From: Acidobacteriota bacterium
GTDB lineage: Bacteria > Acidobacteriota > Thermoanaerobaculia > Multivoradales > J023
Direction: 5' to 3'
Assembly: GCA_029263315.1 (NCBI GenBank)
Contig: JAJCXR010000046.1
Coordinates: forward strand, 62,001 to 126,000
DNA: 64,000 nt
Each line of letters begins with the position of its first letter. Positions within the stretch are counted from its first letter, which is position 1. The notes under the pieces are model-generated. The model had not been told where the DNA came from and did not search any database. It saw only the letters and a list, made by a program, of their open reading frames with translations. Shown here piece after piece: positions 16,587-25,041 of this stretch. Made by a program: the position numbers and the translations under genes.

Positions 16587-17840
16587 ATGAGACCCACGCT
16601 GACCAAGGTCGCCGCTCTTTTGTCCGGTGTGGCCATTCTCCTCACCGGTCAAGGCCTGCAGGGCACGCTGATCCCAACACGAGCGGCTTTAGAGCATTTT
16701 TCGACGGTAACGATCGGCGTCATCGGCGCGTCATATTTCTTGGGCTTCACCATCGGCTGTCTGCGTGGCGGCGTGCTCCTTCGCTCCGTAGGGCACGTGC
16801 GGGTATTTGCTGCCATGTCCGCTGCGGCGTCAGCTGCCCCGTTGGTCCTCGGTTTGTGGGCAGATCCATGGTTGTGGGGAGCTTTGCGTTTCCTGACCGG
16901 TTTTTGTTTCGCGGTGCTTTACGTGGTCATCGAGAGTTGGCTGAATGGCTGTACCAGCAACGAGACTCGAGGTGGAGTGTTCTCGATCTACGTTTTCATT
17001 ACGCTAACCGTGATGGCGCTAGGCCAGTTGATGATGCTCATGTACGACCCACGCGAGCTCGAGCTCTTCGTCGTCGCCTCAATTCTCGTGTCGTCAGCGT
17101 TGATCCCGGTCGTATTATCGCGATCCGAGGCACCGGCAAAACCGCAGGTTGTGCGACTGGATTTACGCCGATTGTTCGAGATCTCGCCGTCGGGTGCCGC
17201 CAGCTGTCTGGCGGCCGGGCTGACCAATGGCTCTTTCTGGGCGATCTCGGCCATCTTCGCGTCAAAGATCACGGGCAACATCGATGCGGCGGCGTGGTAT
17301 ATGACCAGCGGGGTGATCGGAGGCGCCATTTTTCAGTGGCCGCTCGGCCTTCTCTCCGATCGCCTGGACCGACGGAGGATGTTAGCCTTCACGGCGCTCG
17401 GTGCAGGAGTTGTCGGCACGGCGATTGCCGTAGCTGGCTCGAGCCTGCCCGAATTCTCATTGATGCTGCTCGGCGCACTATGGGGGGGCATGGCATTTCC
17501 GTTGTATTCGGTCGCGGTGGCGCTTACCAATGATCACGCCAGACAAGACGAATACGTACAGGTCTCAAGTGGTTTATTGCTGTTATATGGAATGGGCGCC
17601 GTTGCGGGCCCCTTGCTTGCGGCACTGGTGATGGGTGCATGGGGGCCTAGTGGGCTCTACGTATTCAGCGGTGCTGTCCATCTGTCGCTGTTCGGCTATG
17701 TCGGTCGCCGTGCTTTGAAACGGCTACCGATACCGACTGAACAACAGATTGACTTCAGTGATGCATTGACCAGCGCACAGACGGCGTCGACTGTCTACGA
17801 GCCCGACGTTGAGAGCGGAGCGTTGCCCGACTCCGCCTAA
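16587..17840 (+). CDS. MFS transporter, YcaD-like
   Basis: The 417-residue, 12-helix protein shows MFS signatures: GCLRGGVLLRSVGHVRVF between helices 2 and 3, YVVIESWLNGCTSNETRGGVFSIY in helices 4-5 and PLGLLSDRLDRRRML at the domain 2 equivalent. The ESWLN motif is typical of YcaD-type transporters. The C-terminal 45 residues are soluble and acidic. Substrate unknown. Base composition is slightly less GC-rich than neighbouring genes. Confidence 0.85.
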   Translation: MRPTLTKVAALLSGVAILLTGQGLQGTLIPTRAALEHFSTVTIGVIGASYFLGFTIGCLRGGVLLRSVGHVRVFAAMSAAASAAPLVLGLWADPWLWGALRFLTGFCFAVLYVVIESWLNGCTSNETRGGVFSIYVFITLTVMALGQLMMLMYDPRELELFVVASILVSSALIPVVLSRSEAPAKPQVVRLDLRRLFEISPSGAASCLAAGLTNGSFWAISAIFASKITGNIDAAAWYMTSGVIGGAIFQWPLGLLSDRLDRRRMLAFTALGAGVVGTAIAVAGSSLPEFSLMLLGALWGGMAFPLYSVAVALTNDHARQDEYVQVSSGLLLLYGMGAVAGPLLAALVMGAWGPSGLYVFSGAVHLSLFGYVGRRALKRLPIPTEQQIDFSDALTSAQTASTVYEPDVESGALPDSA

Positions 17841-17911
17841 TTCTCTTTGGTAGATCAATTTTCTGGCTTCCCTCTTTGGCAAGGGGGGAAAGCGGATATG
17901 GTTAAGTAGAA

Positions 17912-18106
17912 TTAGTCGGCCCGGAACAACTGAGGATTTCGTTCGATGAACTTCTCGGTCCAAGTCTCGACAAACGACCTCGCCTCGTGCTTCAGGTTCC
18001 ACCAGCCAAAGAGACTGATAACACCAGCCCCCAGTACGTCGACGATCAGATCCCACATGGTGTCGGTGAGGCCCGAAGGGTCGTCGACGATCTTTGACGC
18101 TTTTCT
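17912..18106 (-). pseudogene. Remnant C-terminus of a membrane protein
   Basis: On the minus strand an open stretch of about 64 codons reads DDPSGLTDTMWDLIVDVLGA, then GVISLFGWWNLKHEARSFVE and a short charged tail before TAA. The DTMWDLIVDxLGA pattern is the usual last transmembrane helix of small membrane proteins of the DUF2238/VanZ-like type. An in-frame TGA at 18107-18109 cuts it off directly upstream, and no earlier part of such a gene exists before the aconitase fragment ends at 18133. It is best read as a leftover of a deleted gene. Confidence 0.5.
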
Positions 18107-18132
18107 TCAAGTCACTCCTCGAGTCAGAACCC

Positions 18133-19731
18133 TCAGTCCGACAGAAGCTCACGCAGGACCATCGGCAGGATGCCGCCATGGACAAAGTACTCGACCCCGG
18201 CCGGCGCATCGATCCTCACGACCACGTCAAACTCCGACTTGGTCCCGTCCGGCCGAGTCACCGAGACTCTGGCGCTTTGGCGTGGCTCGATGCCGGCCGC
18301 AATGCCGGAAATGGAAAGCTCCTCTTGGCCGGTCAAGCCCAGGGATTCTGCCGAGTCACCCTCCTTGAGCTGCAAGGGGAGAACCCCCATGCAGACCAGA
18401 TTGCTGCGGTGGATTCGCTCGTAGCTGCGGGCGATGATGGCCTTGATGCCGAGCAAGGCGGCACCCTTTGCCGCCCAGTCGCGCGAGCTTCCGGCGCCGT
18501 ACTCCCGTCCGGCGATCACCACCAAGGGCGTCCCCTCTTGCTGGTAGCGGACAGCCGCATCATAAATACTCATCGTGTCGCCGCTCGGGACATGCACGGT
18601 CCAAGGACCTTCCGTACCCGGCGCCATCGCATTGTGCAAACGTGGGTTGCCGAAAGTGCCGCGTATCATCACTTCATGATTGCCTCGGCGGGATCCAAAG
18701 CTGTTGAATTCCGGCGACGGCACGCCTTGGTCCAAAAGATACCGGCCGGCGGAAGAATCGGGGGTGATCCCGCCGGCCGGCGAAATATGATCGGTGGTGA
18801 TCGAGTCACCCAAGACGGCAAGGGTGCGAGCTCCAATCACGTCGCTCAACGGTGCCGGATGGGGTGCGAAGTCCATAAAGAAGGGGGGCTCACGCACGTA
18901 GGTCGAGTCATGGGCCCAATTGAACAGCGCTCCGGTCGGCGCCGGCATGCTCTTCCACTTCTCGTCACCTTCGAAAATCCGACCATACTCGAGGTCGAAC
19001 TGGTCGGAGGCCACCGACGAAGCGACCAGGGATTCGATCTCTCTAGCGGTCGGCCAGATATCCCTCAAATAGATGGGATCGCCCTGTCGATCGAGTCCCA
19101 GGGGATCGACACTGAGATCGCAGAGCACCGTTCCGACGAGTGCATAGGCTACACAGAGTGGTGGTGACGCCAGATAGCTGGCCTTCACCTGGCCGTGAAT
19201 GCGACCCTCGTAGTTGCGATTTCCCGACAGCACGGCCACCACGGACAGATCCTGATCGGTCACAGCCCGTGCGACCTCTTCCGGTAAGGGCCCGGAGTTG
19301 CCGATACAGGTGGTGCACCCATAACCTACGAGGTCGAAACCCAGCGCCTCGAGGAAGGGTGTGAGACCTGCCTTGTTCAGATATTGAGTCACCACCCGCG
19401 AACCTGGAGCCAGGGAAGTCTTGACCCATGGCCGGCTCTGCAGACCGGCCTCTACCGCCTTCTTGGCGAGCAAACCGGCTGCGATCATCACCGAGGGATT
19501 CGAGGTGTTTGTACAACTGGTGATGGCCGCTATGACCACCGAGCCATCGGTCACCGATGCAGCTGCATTCGGTAGGTGCAAACGTTGGGGCGGGGCCTCG
19601 AGGAACTCGCCCGCAGCTGAGGAGCCTTCGGCGACCAGCCGAGCTCCGATAGTGTCAAAGTAGCCGCCGCCGCGGCGACTGTCAACACCCTTGGCTAGCA
19701 GAGCACTCCGATCGTGCTTGCCCCGTAGCAT
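18133..19731 (-). pseudogene. acnA: Aconitate hydratase A, 5'-truncated
   Basis: The 532-residue frame matches the last 60 percent of aconitase A, which is normally about 890-930 residues. It keeps all three Fe-S cluster cysteines (AITSCTNTSNPSVM and YGCTTCIGNSGPLP), the LGDSITTDHISPAG hinge, NSFGSRRGNHEVM and the swivel domain (GREYGAGSSRDWAAKGAALLG). About 350 N-terminal residues are missing. A TGA stands two codons before the first ATG, and the upstream DNA belongs to another gene. It is probably not functional unless a separate gene supplies the rest. The break lies close to a second gene remnant at 17912-18106. Confidence 0.85.
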
Positions 19732-19937
19732 CTGTCAAATGATCTCGGCCGACCTTCTGGCGGACAGAACCTTCGCTACGACCGGGAGTCCCCGCTGGCG
19801 GATGGTCGACCTGTGGCGCCCCAGATCTCGACGGGTGGGCGAAGGTGGCTCCCAGGCCAGTGGACCAGACCCTCGTCTGGAGGGTCTCGAGCGAACGCCA
19901 CGCGCACGAGCCGATTCAGAGTTGTATAAGATGGGTC

Positions 19938-21308
19938 ATGGCTGTCCCCGTCATTCGCTTCTGTCGTCTTGAAAATGGCGGCCGAGTCGCTTACTCCACC
20001 CACGGATCAGGCCCCCTGTTGATCTGCCCGGCTTGGTGGGTTTCGCATCTGGAAAGAGACTGGGAACGGGAGGCTTTCCGCGACTTTTTCGAAGCGCTCG
20101 GGCAACACCGGACGGTCGTCCGCTACGACCGTCCGGGCGTCGGGCTCAGCAACCGTGAGCGGATCGACTTCACCCAGGAATCTGAAGTCGAGGTCCTCAA
20201 TGCCATCGTGGCTCGCCTCGACCAGCCCACCATCGACCTGCTGGCTTTCTCCTGCGCCTCACCCGTTGCCCTCACCTGGGCGGCTGCCAATCCAGGGCGC
20301 GTCCAAAAAATTGTTTTCATCGGGGCCTACGCCTGCGGCTCGGATCTGGGCGCCGGCAATGTCCGCGAGGCGCTTGTGGCCCTGGTCGAGGCCCACTGGG
20401 GCATGGGCGCCGGAGCCATCAATCGTCTGTTTTCCCCGAACCTCTCCAGTCAGGACGCCCGTTCCTACGGGCGCGACCAGTTAGCCTCGACTTCGGCCGG
20501 AACGGCGGCCAAGCTGCTGAGACTGAGCTTCGCTCTGGATGCCAGAGGGGCCACGGCGGGGGTCGGTTGCCCGGCGCTGGTGATCCACCGACGGGGTGAT
20601 CAGACGGTCCGATTCGACGCCGGGAGAGACCTGGCCGCCGACTTGCCAGAAGCGACATTTTTGCCCCTGCCGGGCAGCGCCCATTTGCCGTGGCTTGGCG
20701 ATGCTGAACCCGTGCTGTCGGCAGTGCTCGCCTTTCTGAACGGCTCAGAGTTGGACAGGCCTGGTGCTCGGCCTTCTTGGAAGCGCCGTGGCGACATCTG
20801 GAACCTCTGCTTCAACGGTCGAACGATCCATCTCAGTCACCGCAAGGGGCTGGCCGATTTGGCCATCCTCCTGGACCGACAAGGCCAGTCGGTCGAAGCC
20901 TTCGAGCTCTACGCCGGATCGGAGGCGCCCCGCCCGGCACCCGCCGAGCCCGTCGTCGACCGACAAGCCTTGGCCGCCTACCGATCGCGCTTGGCCGAGT
21001 TGGATGTGGATTTGCGGCAGGCCCAGCAACGCAACGACCTCGGAGCGAATGAGCGATTGCGGGGGGAGCGAGAGGCGCTGCTAGAACACCTGGAGCAAAT
21101 CACTGGGCTCGGCGGGCGGGTGCGTACCGGAATCTCTCCGGCAGAGCGCGCGCGCAAGGCAGTTTCAGCAAGGATACGAGACGCCATCGGCAGGGTAGGT
21201 AGCCACCATCCTGAGCTAGCAGCCCACCTGGCAGCCGCGGTCTCGACGGGAGCCACTTGCACCTACGAGCCTGAAAAGCCGATCGTTTGGAACATCACAA
21301 GCTGCTAG
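19938..21308 (+). CDS. Alpha/beta hydrolase with C-terminal regulatory-type domain
   Basis: From ATG 19938 the product has 456 residues (the open frame begins at 19845, but the first 31 codons look non-coding). Residues 1-265 are an alpha/beta hydrolase: RYDRPGVGLSNR as oxyanion region, LLAFSCASPVAL at the nucleophile elbow (Ser or Cys), and SAHLPWLGD carrying the His. Residues 280-456 hold a domain also seen in large bacterial regulators: WNLCFNGRTIHLSHRKGLADLAILL, a coiled coil and ERARKAVSARIRDAIGRV. The fusion suggests a signalling or stress-linked hydrolase. It diverges from the truncated aconitase. Substrate unknown. Confidence 0.7.
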   Translation: MAVPVIRFCRLENGGRVAYSTHGSGPLLICPAWWVSHLERDWEREAFRDFFEALGQHRTVVRYDRPGVGLSNRERIDFTQESEVEVLNAIVARLDQPTIDLLAFSCASPVALTWAAANPGRVQKIVFIGAYACGSDLGAGNVREALVALVEAHWGMGAGAINRLFSPNLSSQDARSYGRDQLASTSAGTAAKLLRLSFALDARGATAGVGCPALVIHRRGDQTVRFDAGRDLAADLPEATFLPLPGSAHLPWLGDAEPVLSAVLAFLNGSELDRPGARPSWKRRGDIWNLCFNGRTIHLSHRKGLADLAILLDRQGQSVEAFELYAGSEAPRPAPAEPVVDRQALAAYRSRLAELDVDLRQAQQRNDLGANERLRGEREALLEHLEQITGLGGRVRTGISPAERARKAVSARIRDAIGRVGSHHPELAAHLAAAVSTGATCTYEPEKPIVWNITSC

Positions 21309-21542
21309 ACCCGAGTTGGCGGTCCGCCAGGTAGAGTCTGGCGCCTAAGAAGTAAGACCCCAAGGCGTCTAACCTACCGGCGATGGACATCAATACCCCG
21401 ATCGCCCACCGCAAACGGCAAACGCGCTTTGCATTGATCATCGCGCCTTGGCAAAGGATACCGCGACGATGCCCCCCTGGTGTACCTCGTCGCGCTGTAG
21501 GTCCGATGCAAGAGAGAATTGTTTCACAGCTAATAGGAGCCC

Positions 21543-22295
21543 ATGGACATGAATCGTGTATTGATCCTCCTCTACGGCATTCTTTCCTACGCAGTTGCGA
21601 TGGGAGGTTTAGTCTTCTTCATCTTGTTTGTTGGCGGTTGGAGCTTCTTTCCTTTTCACATCGATTCGGGCGATCCTGGACCGTTGGCGGTTGCCCTGGC
21701 GGTAAATACCGGCCTGATGATCGTGCTGTTTTTACAGCATTCCGTGATGGCTCGCCCGGCTTTCAAGGACGCCTGGACCAAGTTGATTCCGCCAGCCGCC
21801 GAGCGCAGCACCTATGTTCTTTTATCCGGACTCGTCTTCGTTCTGATCTCCCTGTGTTGGCAAGGCATCGCAGGTACGCTCTGGCAGGTTGACAGTCAGC
21901 TCGCTCGAGCTCTTCTGACGACGATCCAGTTGCTGGGTTGGGGTCTGGTCGTCACCTCCTCCCTGGTGATCAATCATTTTGAGCTGTTCGGGCTACAGCA
22001 GGTATATTTTTACTTTGCTGGAAAACAGGTGCCGTCACCTCGTTTTACGGATCGTTTCCTCTACAAAATCGTTCGCCATCCCTTGCAACTGGGAGTGCTC
22101 ATCGGTATCTGGTCGACTGCGACGATGACCATGACGCATCTGATGTTGTCGATTGCCTTGACCCTGTATATTTTCATCGGTCTCCACTTCGAAGAGAAAG
22201 ACCTCGTCGCCACCTTGGGTCACGACTACAAAAACTATCAGCGGCAAGTCCGCATGATTTTGCCCATTCCAAGGCGGGTGAGCCCTGCGAAGTAG
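21543..22295 (+). CDS. mddA: Methanethiol S-methyltransferase-like membrane protein (MddA family)
   Basis: The 250-residue protein has six or so transmembrane helices and the marks of the MddA/isoprenylcysteine-methyltransferase-like group: LFLQHSVMARPAFK, PPAAERSTYVLLSG, FGLQQVYFYF, YKIVRHPLQLGVLIGIW and LHFEEKDLVATLGHDYKNYQ. MddA methylates methanethiol with S-adenosylmethionine to give dimethyl sulphide. An AGGAG at 21535-21539 is close to ATG 21543 and better spaced for ATG 21549, so the true start may be the latter. It is monocistronic. Activity on other thiols or amines cannot be excluded. Confidence 0.8.
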   Translation: MDMNRVLILLYGILSYAVAMGGLVFFILFVGGWSFFPFHIDSGDPGPLAVALAVNTGLMIVLFLQHSVMARPAFKDAWTKLIPPAAERSTYVLLSGLVFVLISLCWQGIAGTLWQVDSQLARALLTTIQLLGWGLVVTSSLVINHFELFGLQQVYFYFAGKQVPSPRFTDRFLYKIVRHPLQLGVLIGIWSTATMTMTHLMLSIALTLYIFIGLHFEEKDLVATLGHDYKNYQRQVRMILPIPRRVSPAK

Positions 22296-22521
22296 GCAAG
22301 AAGGTGCTAGCCTCGTGTCGGCGACGGAGGCTGCGGCTTGGGCGAGGCGTTGCCGTCGGCGCTGGTGCAGTGGTGATCGTCGGTAGTGACGCCGTCGTGC
22401 AGCTCTCACTGGCGATTTGTAGTGCGTTGAGCGATTCGGGACGACTGGCGTTCATCCGAGCGGCTTGGTGCGAAATGTTCTCGGGCCGTAGCGCGTAGAC
22501 CTCAACACAGCTAGAGGCGAC

Positions 22522-23538
22522 ATGATCGAAGACTACCTGCTATATCTCCTTTTCCTGTTGCTGGCCATCACCTTCTACCTCACCCCCACTCTCATCGCCT
22601 GGCTACGGCAGCATCCCGACTTGGCGCTTGTTTGGGCCTACAACCTACGCTACGGTTGGCTCGTTGTCGGCTGGTACCGAGCGTTCCGCCTCGCCCTCGA
22701 GACGCTGGAGCCGACTCCTCCGCCAACGCCCTTGGTGATGTCGACGGATTCGCCGCCCTTGCCGACCGATCCCCTGGCCGGCGTGATTTCCCGCTTGCTC
22801 GAGCTGCCGCCAAAGGACCGCGTCCTCACCTTTCGAGCCGCCAACGGGCGTGGAGTCCAACTGGTGTGCGGCAAGGCTCGTCCCTTGATGGTGCGGCTCG
22901 AAGGGCCGTGGACTGATGCCGAGCAGGCCGAAGCGCGGGCCATCCTAGGGTCCGAGGCGGCCTCCAAACCGGACCAGGTACGGCTCCTCGTCCCCGAGGA
23001 CGCCCTGCGGGGACTGGTGCTCACGGCTGAGAATTCGTACGCCGCCGCCCGCCTAGTGCGCCGACTGGTCACGGATGCTCTGGGCGAGGATGCGGAACGA
23101 CTTTTGATCGACAAGGACTACGAAGATCATGACGCTCGTCCCGAAATCGCCGCCGCTCTCGAATCCCATGGCGGCATAGAAATAGCGCACGCCGAGAGCG
23201 GTGTACGCGTGCGGGTCAAGCTCTGTGGCTCCGGCGCCGAGGCCTCCGGGTATCGCCTCGAGATCCCCGCGGCGTGCCTCGATCCACGTCGTGGCCAGCG
23301 GCACCGGGCTCGCCAAGCCGTCCATGACGCCGGTTGGCGCCTCATCGATCAGGACATGGGCTCCGGGCCCGATCTCGACGGCCCCTCAGCCGATCCGCAC
23401 AGCCTGTGGGGTTTTACCGCCGATAGGGGTGGTCGCAACGACGCTGCAGACGCAGCTTTGCGCTTGCTCTGCACCATCGCCGAGGCGCCTGTGGATCTAC
23501 ACGTGAGCCTCGTCCCGCTGCCGCAAGGGACACCATAG
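22522..23538 (+). CDS. Membrane-anchored hypothetical protein
   Basis: The 338-residue product begins with one transmembrane segment (LLYLLFLLLAITFYLTPTLIAWL). A proline-rich linker follows (ETLEPTPPPTPL) and then a soluble domain of about 260 residues with no signature I recognise. It ends in LDLHVSL-like beta strands. The topology suggests an N-terminal anchor with a cytoplasmic or periplasmic domain. AGAGG precedes the ATG. It sits alone between MddA and a dienelactone hydrolase gene, about 100 bp from the latter and possibly co-transcribed. Confidence 0.65.
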   Translation: MIEDYLLYLLFLLLAITFYLTPTLIAWLRQHPDLALVWAYNLRYGWLVVGWYRAFRLALETLEPTPPPTPLVMSTDSPPLPTDPLAGVISRLLELPPKDRVLTFRAANGRGVQLVCGKARPLMVRLEGPWTDAEQAEARAILGSEAASKPDQVRLLVPEDALRGLVLTAENSYAAARLVRRLVTDALGEDAERLLIDKDYEDHDARPEIAAALESHGGIEIAHAESGVRVRVKLCGSGAEASGYRLEIPAACLDPRRGQRHRARQAVHDAGWRLIDQDMGSGPDLDGPSADPHSLWGFTADRGGRNDAADAALRLLCTIAEAPVDLHVSLVPLPQGTP

Positions 23539-23640
23539 AGCCCATCGCCAGAAGCTTAAAAGCTAAGCCGACGACTGACCCGGCCTGGGTGCTCTCTCAG
23601 GTGCTCTCCCCCGGCCACTCCATGCCAAGGATGCCAGACA

Positions 23641-24486
23641 ATGACCATGTCCACCCTGCGCCAGGACGATCCACTCGACGACTTCGACCGCCGTCAGATC
23701 ACCCTTGACGGTCTAGCGGACGACGGAGCCACCAAAGTTGTCTACGTGGCCGGCAGGGGGCCGGCGGTGATCGTCATGACGGAGATGCCGGGCATCAGCC
23801 CAGATGTGGCGCGCTTTGCCCGCTGGGTGCGGGACGCCGGTTTCAGCGTCTACATGCCGTCCCTGTTTGGTCGCGACGGTGCGGTGCCCGAGGCCGAGGA
23901 AGGCAAGGCCGTCTTTCAGCGGGCCTGTGTCAGCGCCGAATTCCGCGCCTTCGCCGCCAACGCATCGAGCCCGGTCACCCAATGGTTGCGCTCCTTGGCA
24001 CGGCTGGCCCACGACGAATGCGGTGGGCCCGGGGTCGGTGCCATCGGCATGTGCTTCACCGGCAACTTCGCCCTCACCATGATGCTTGAGCCATCGATGC
24101 TGGCGCCGGTGCTGTCACAACCCACTCTGCCCCTCAACGACCCTTCCGGCCTGCATATCGCCCCCGAAGAGTTGGCCGAGGTGCAACAACGCCTCGAAGA
24201 GGACGATCTCACCGTCTTGGCCTACCGCTTTGAGGGGGATCGTTTCTGCACCGCCCAGCGCTTCGCCGCTTACGCCGAGGCCTTGGGCGACCGCTTTGTG
24301 CCGCGAGTCTTGCCCGACAGCGCCGCCAATGGCGACCTGCCGCCGTTCTTCGAGCAGGTTGTGGGCTGTCCCCACAGTGTCGTGACGGCGCACCTCATCG
24401 ACGCCGCCGGTGAACCGACAATTGCCGCCCGCGATGAGATCTTGGCGTTCTTCAAGCAACGGCTGACGGCGCGGGGCCGTGACTGA
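23641..24486 (+). CDS. Dienelactone hydrolase family protein
   Basis: The 281-residue alpha/beta hydrolase has the nucleophile elbow GIGMCFTGNFAL (Cys138), FGRDGAVPE in the cap region and CPHSVVTAHL near the C-terminus for the catalytic His. This Cys-His-Asp layout is typical of dienelactone hydrolases, which open lactone rings in aromatic degradation, though many family members act on other esters. No aromatic pathway genes are nearby, so the substrate is unknown. Cytosolic; no signal peptide. Confidence 0.85.
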   Translation: MTMSTLRQDDPLDDFDRRQITLDGLADDGATKVVYVAGRGPAVIVMTEMPGISPDVARFARWVRDAGFSVYMPSLFGRDGAVPEAEEGKAVFQRACVSAEFRAFAANASSPVTQWLRSLARLAHDECGGPGVGAIGMCFTGNFALTMMLEPSMLAPVLSQPTLPLNDPSGLHIAPEELAEVQQRLEEDDLTVLAYRFEGDRFCTAQRFAAYAEALGDRFVPRVLPDSAANGDLPPFFEQVVGCPHSVVTAHLIDAAGEPTIAARDEILAFFKQRLTARGRD

Positions 24487-24492
24487 GCTCAT

Positions 24493-25041
24493 CTAATCTT
24501 CAGCTTGCGGCGCACCGAAGGCCTTGCTGTAAAAGCCCGATGGATCAAAACAGCAAACCCTTTTCTTTCCAGATGCGAGCCTGTCACAGGCGTCGTTGAT
24601 CCGCTTCTTACGGGTCTTCGCCTGTTTAGCCGAAGTGATCCAGTGAATCCAATCCAGACGAGCGATGGTGGTTGTTGCATCCCACGTGGCCCGGGACTCG
24701 GGAGAAGCGCTCAACGCCTCCAACAGATCATCGGGAATTTCCGGCTCAGGCTCCTCGACCGAGATGATTTCGAGCTGAGCGAAGTCACCGAACGTAGCAC
24801 CTGATACTTCGAGTAGCTCCTTATCGAGCTTCAGCCAATGGCTTTTCTTTCCATCGGGCTCCAGGAGTGCCGTAAAACCCGAGCCATTGATGGTCCCTCG
24901 GATTGTTGTACGGCCACGCCTCGGCAATTTTGCGCTTGCCTCCGGGGGCAAAACCACAAAAGCCCAAGCATTCCCGTTGCCCGGATCTCTGGGCCGAAGC
25001 AATCGGGCTTTGAATGCAGATCTTGTGTCCTGACGGCTCAT
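24493..25041 (-). CDS. YdeI/OmdA family protein with DUF1905-like N-terminus
   Basis: The 182-residue protein has an N-terminal DUF1905-like beta-barrel (AFVVLPPEASAKLPRRGRTTIRGTINGSGF) and a C-terminal YdeI/OmpD-associated region (PDDLLEALSASPESRATWD to KKRINDACDRLASGKKRV). Family function is poorly known; members have been linked to envelope and antimicrobial-peptide stress. Its ATG overlaps the stop codon of the caspase gene by four bases (ATGA), so it is the third gene of that operon and probably translationally coupled. Confidence 0.8.
   Translation of the reverse strand: MSRQDTRSAFKARLLRPRDPGNGNAWAFVVLPPEASAKLPRRGRTTIRGTINGSGFTALLEPDGKKSHWLKLDKELLEVSGATFGDFAQLEIISVEEPEPEIPDDLLEALSASPESRATWDATTTIARLDWIHWITSAKQAKTRKKRINDACDRLASGKKRVCCFDPSGFYSKAFGAPQAED

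Noticed and set aside
18094..19167. Plus-strand open frame of 357 codons
   Set aside because: It lies wholly antisense to the aconitase coding region, with no ribosome site or family likeness; a shadow of GC-rich codon bias.
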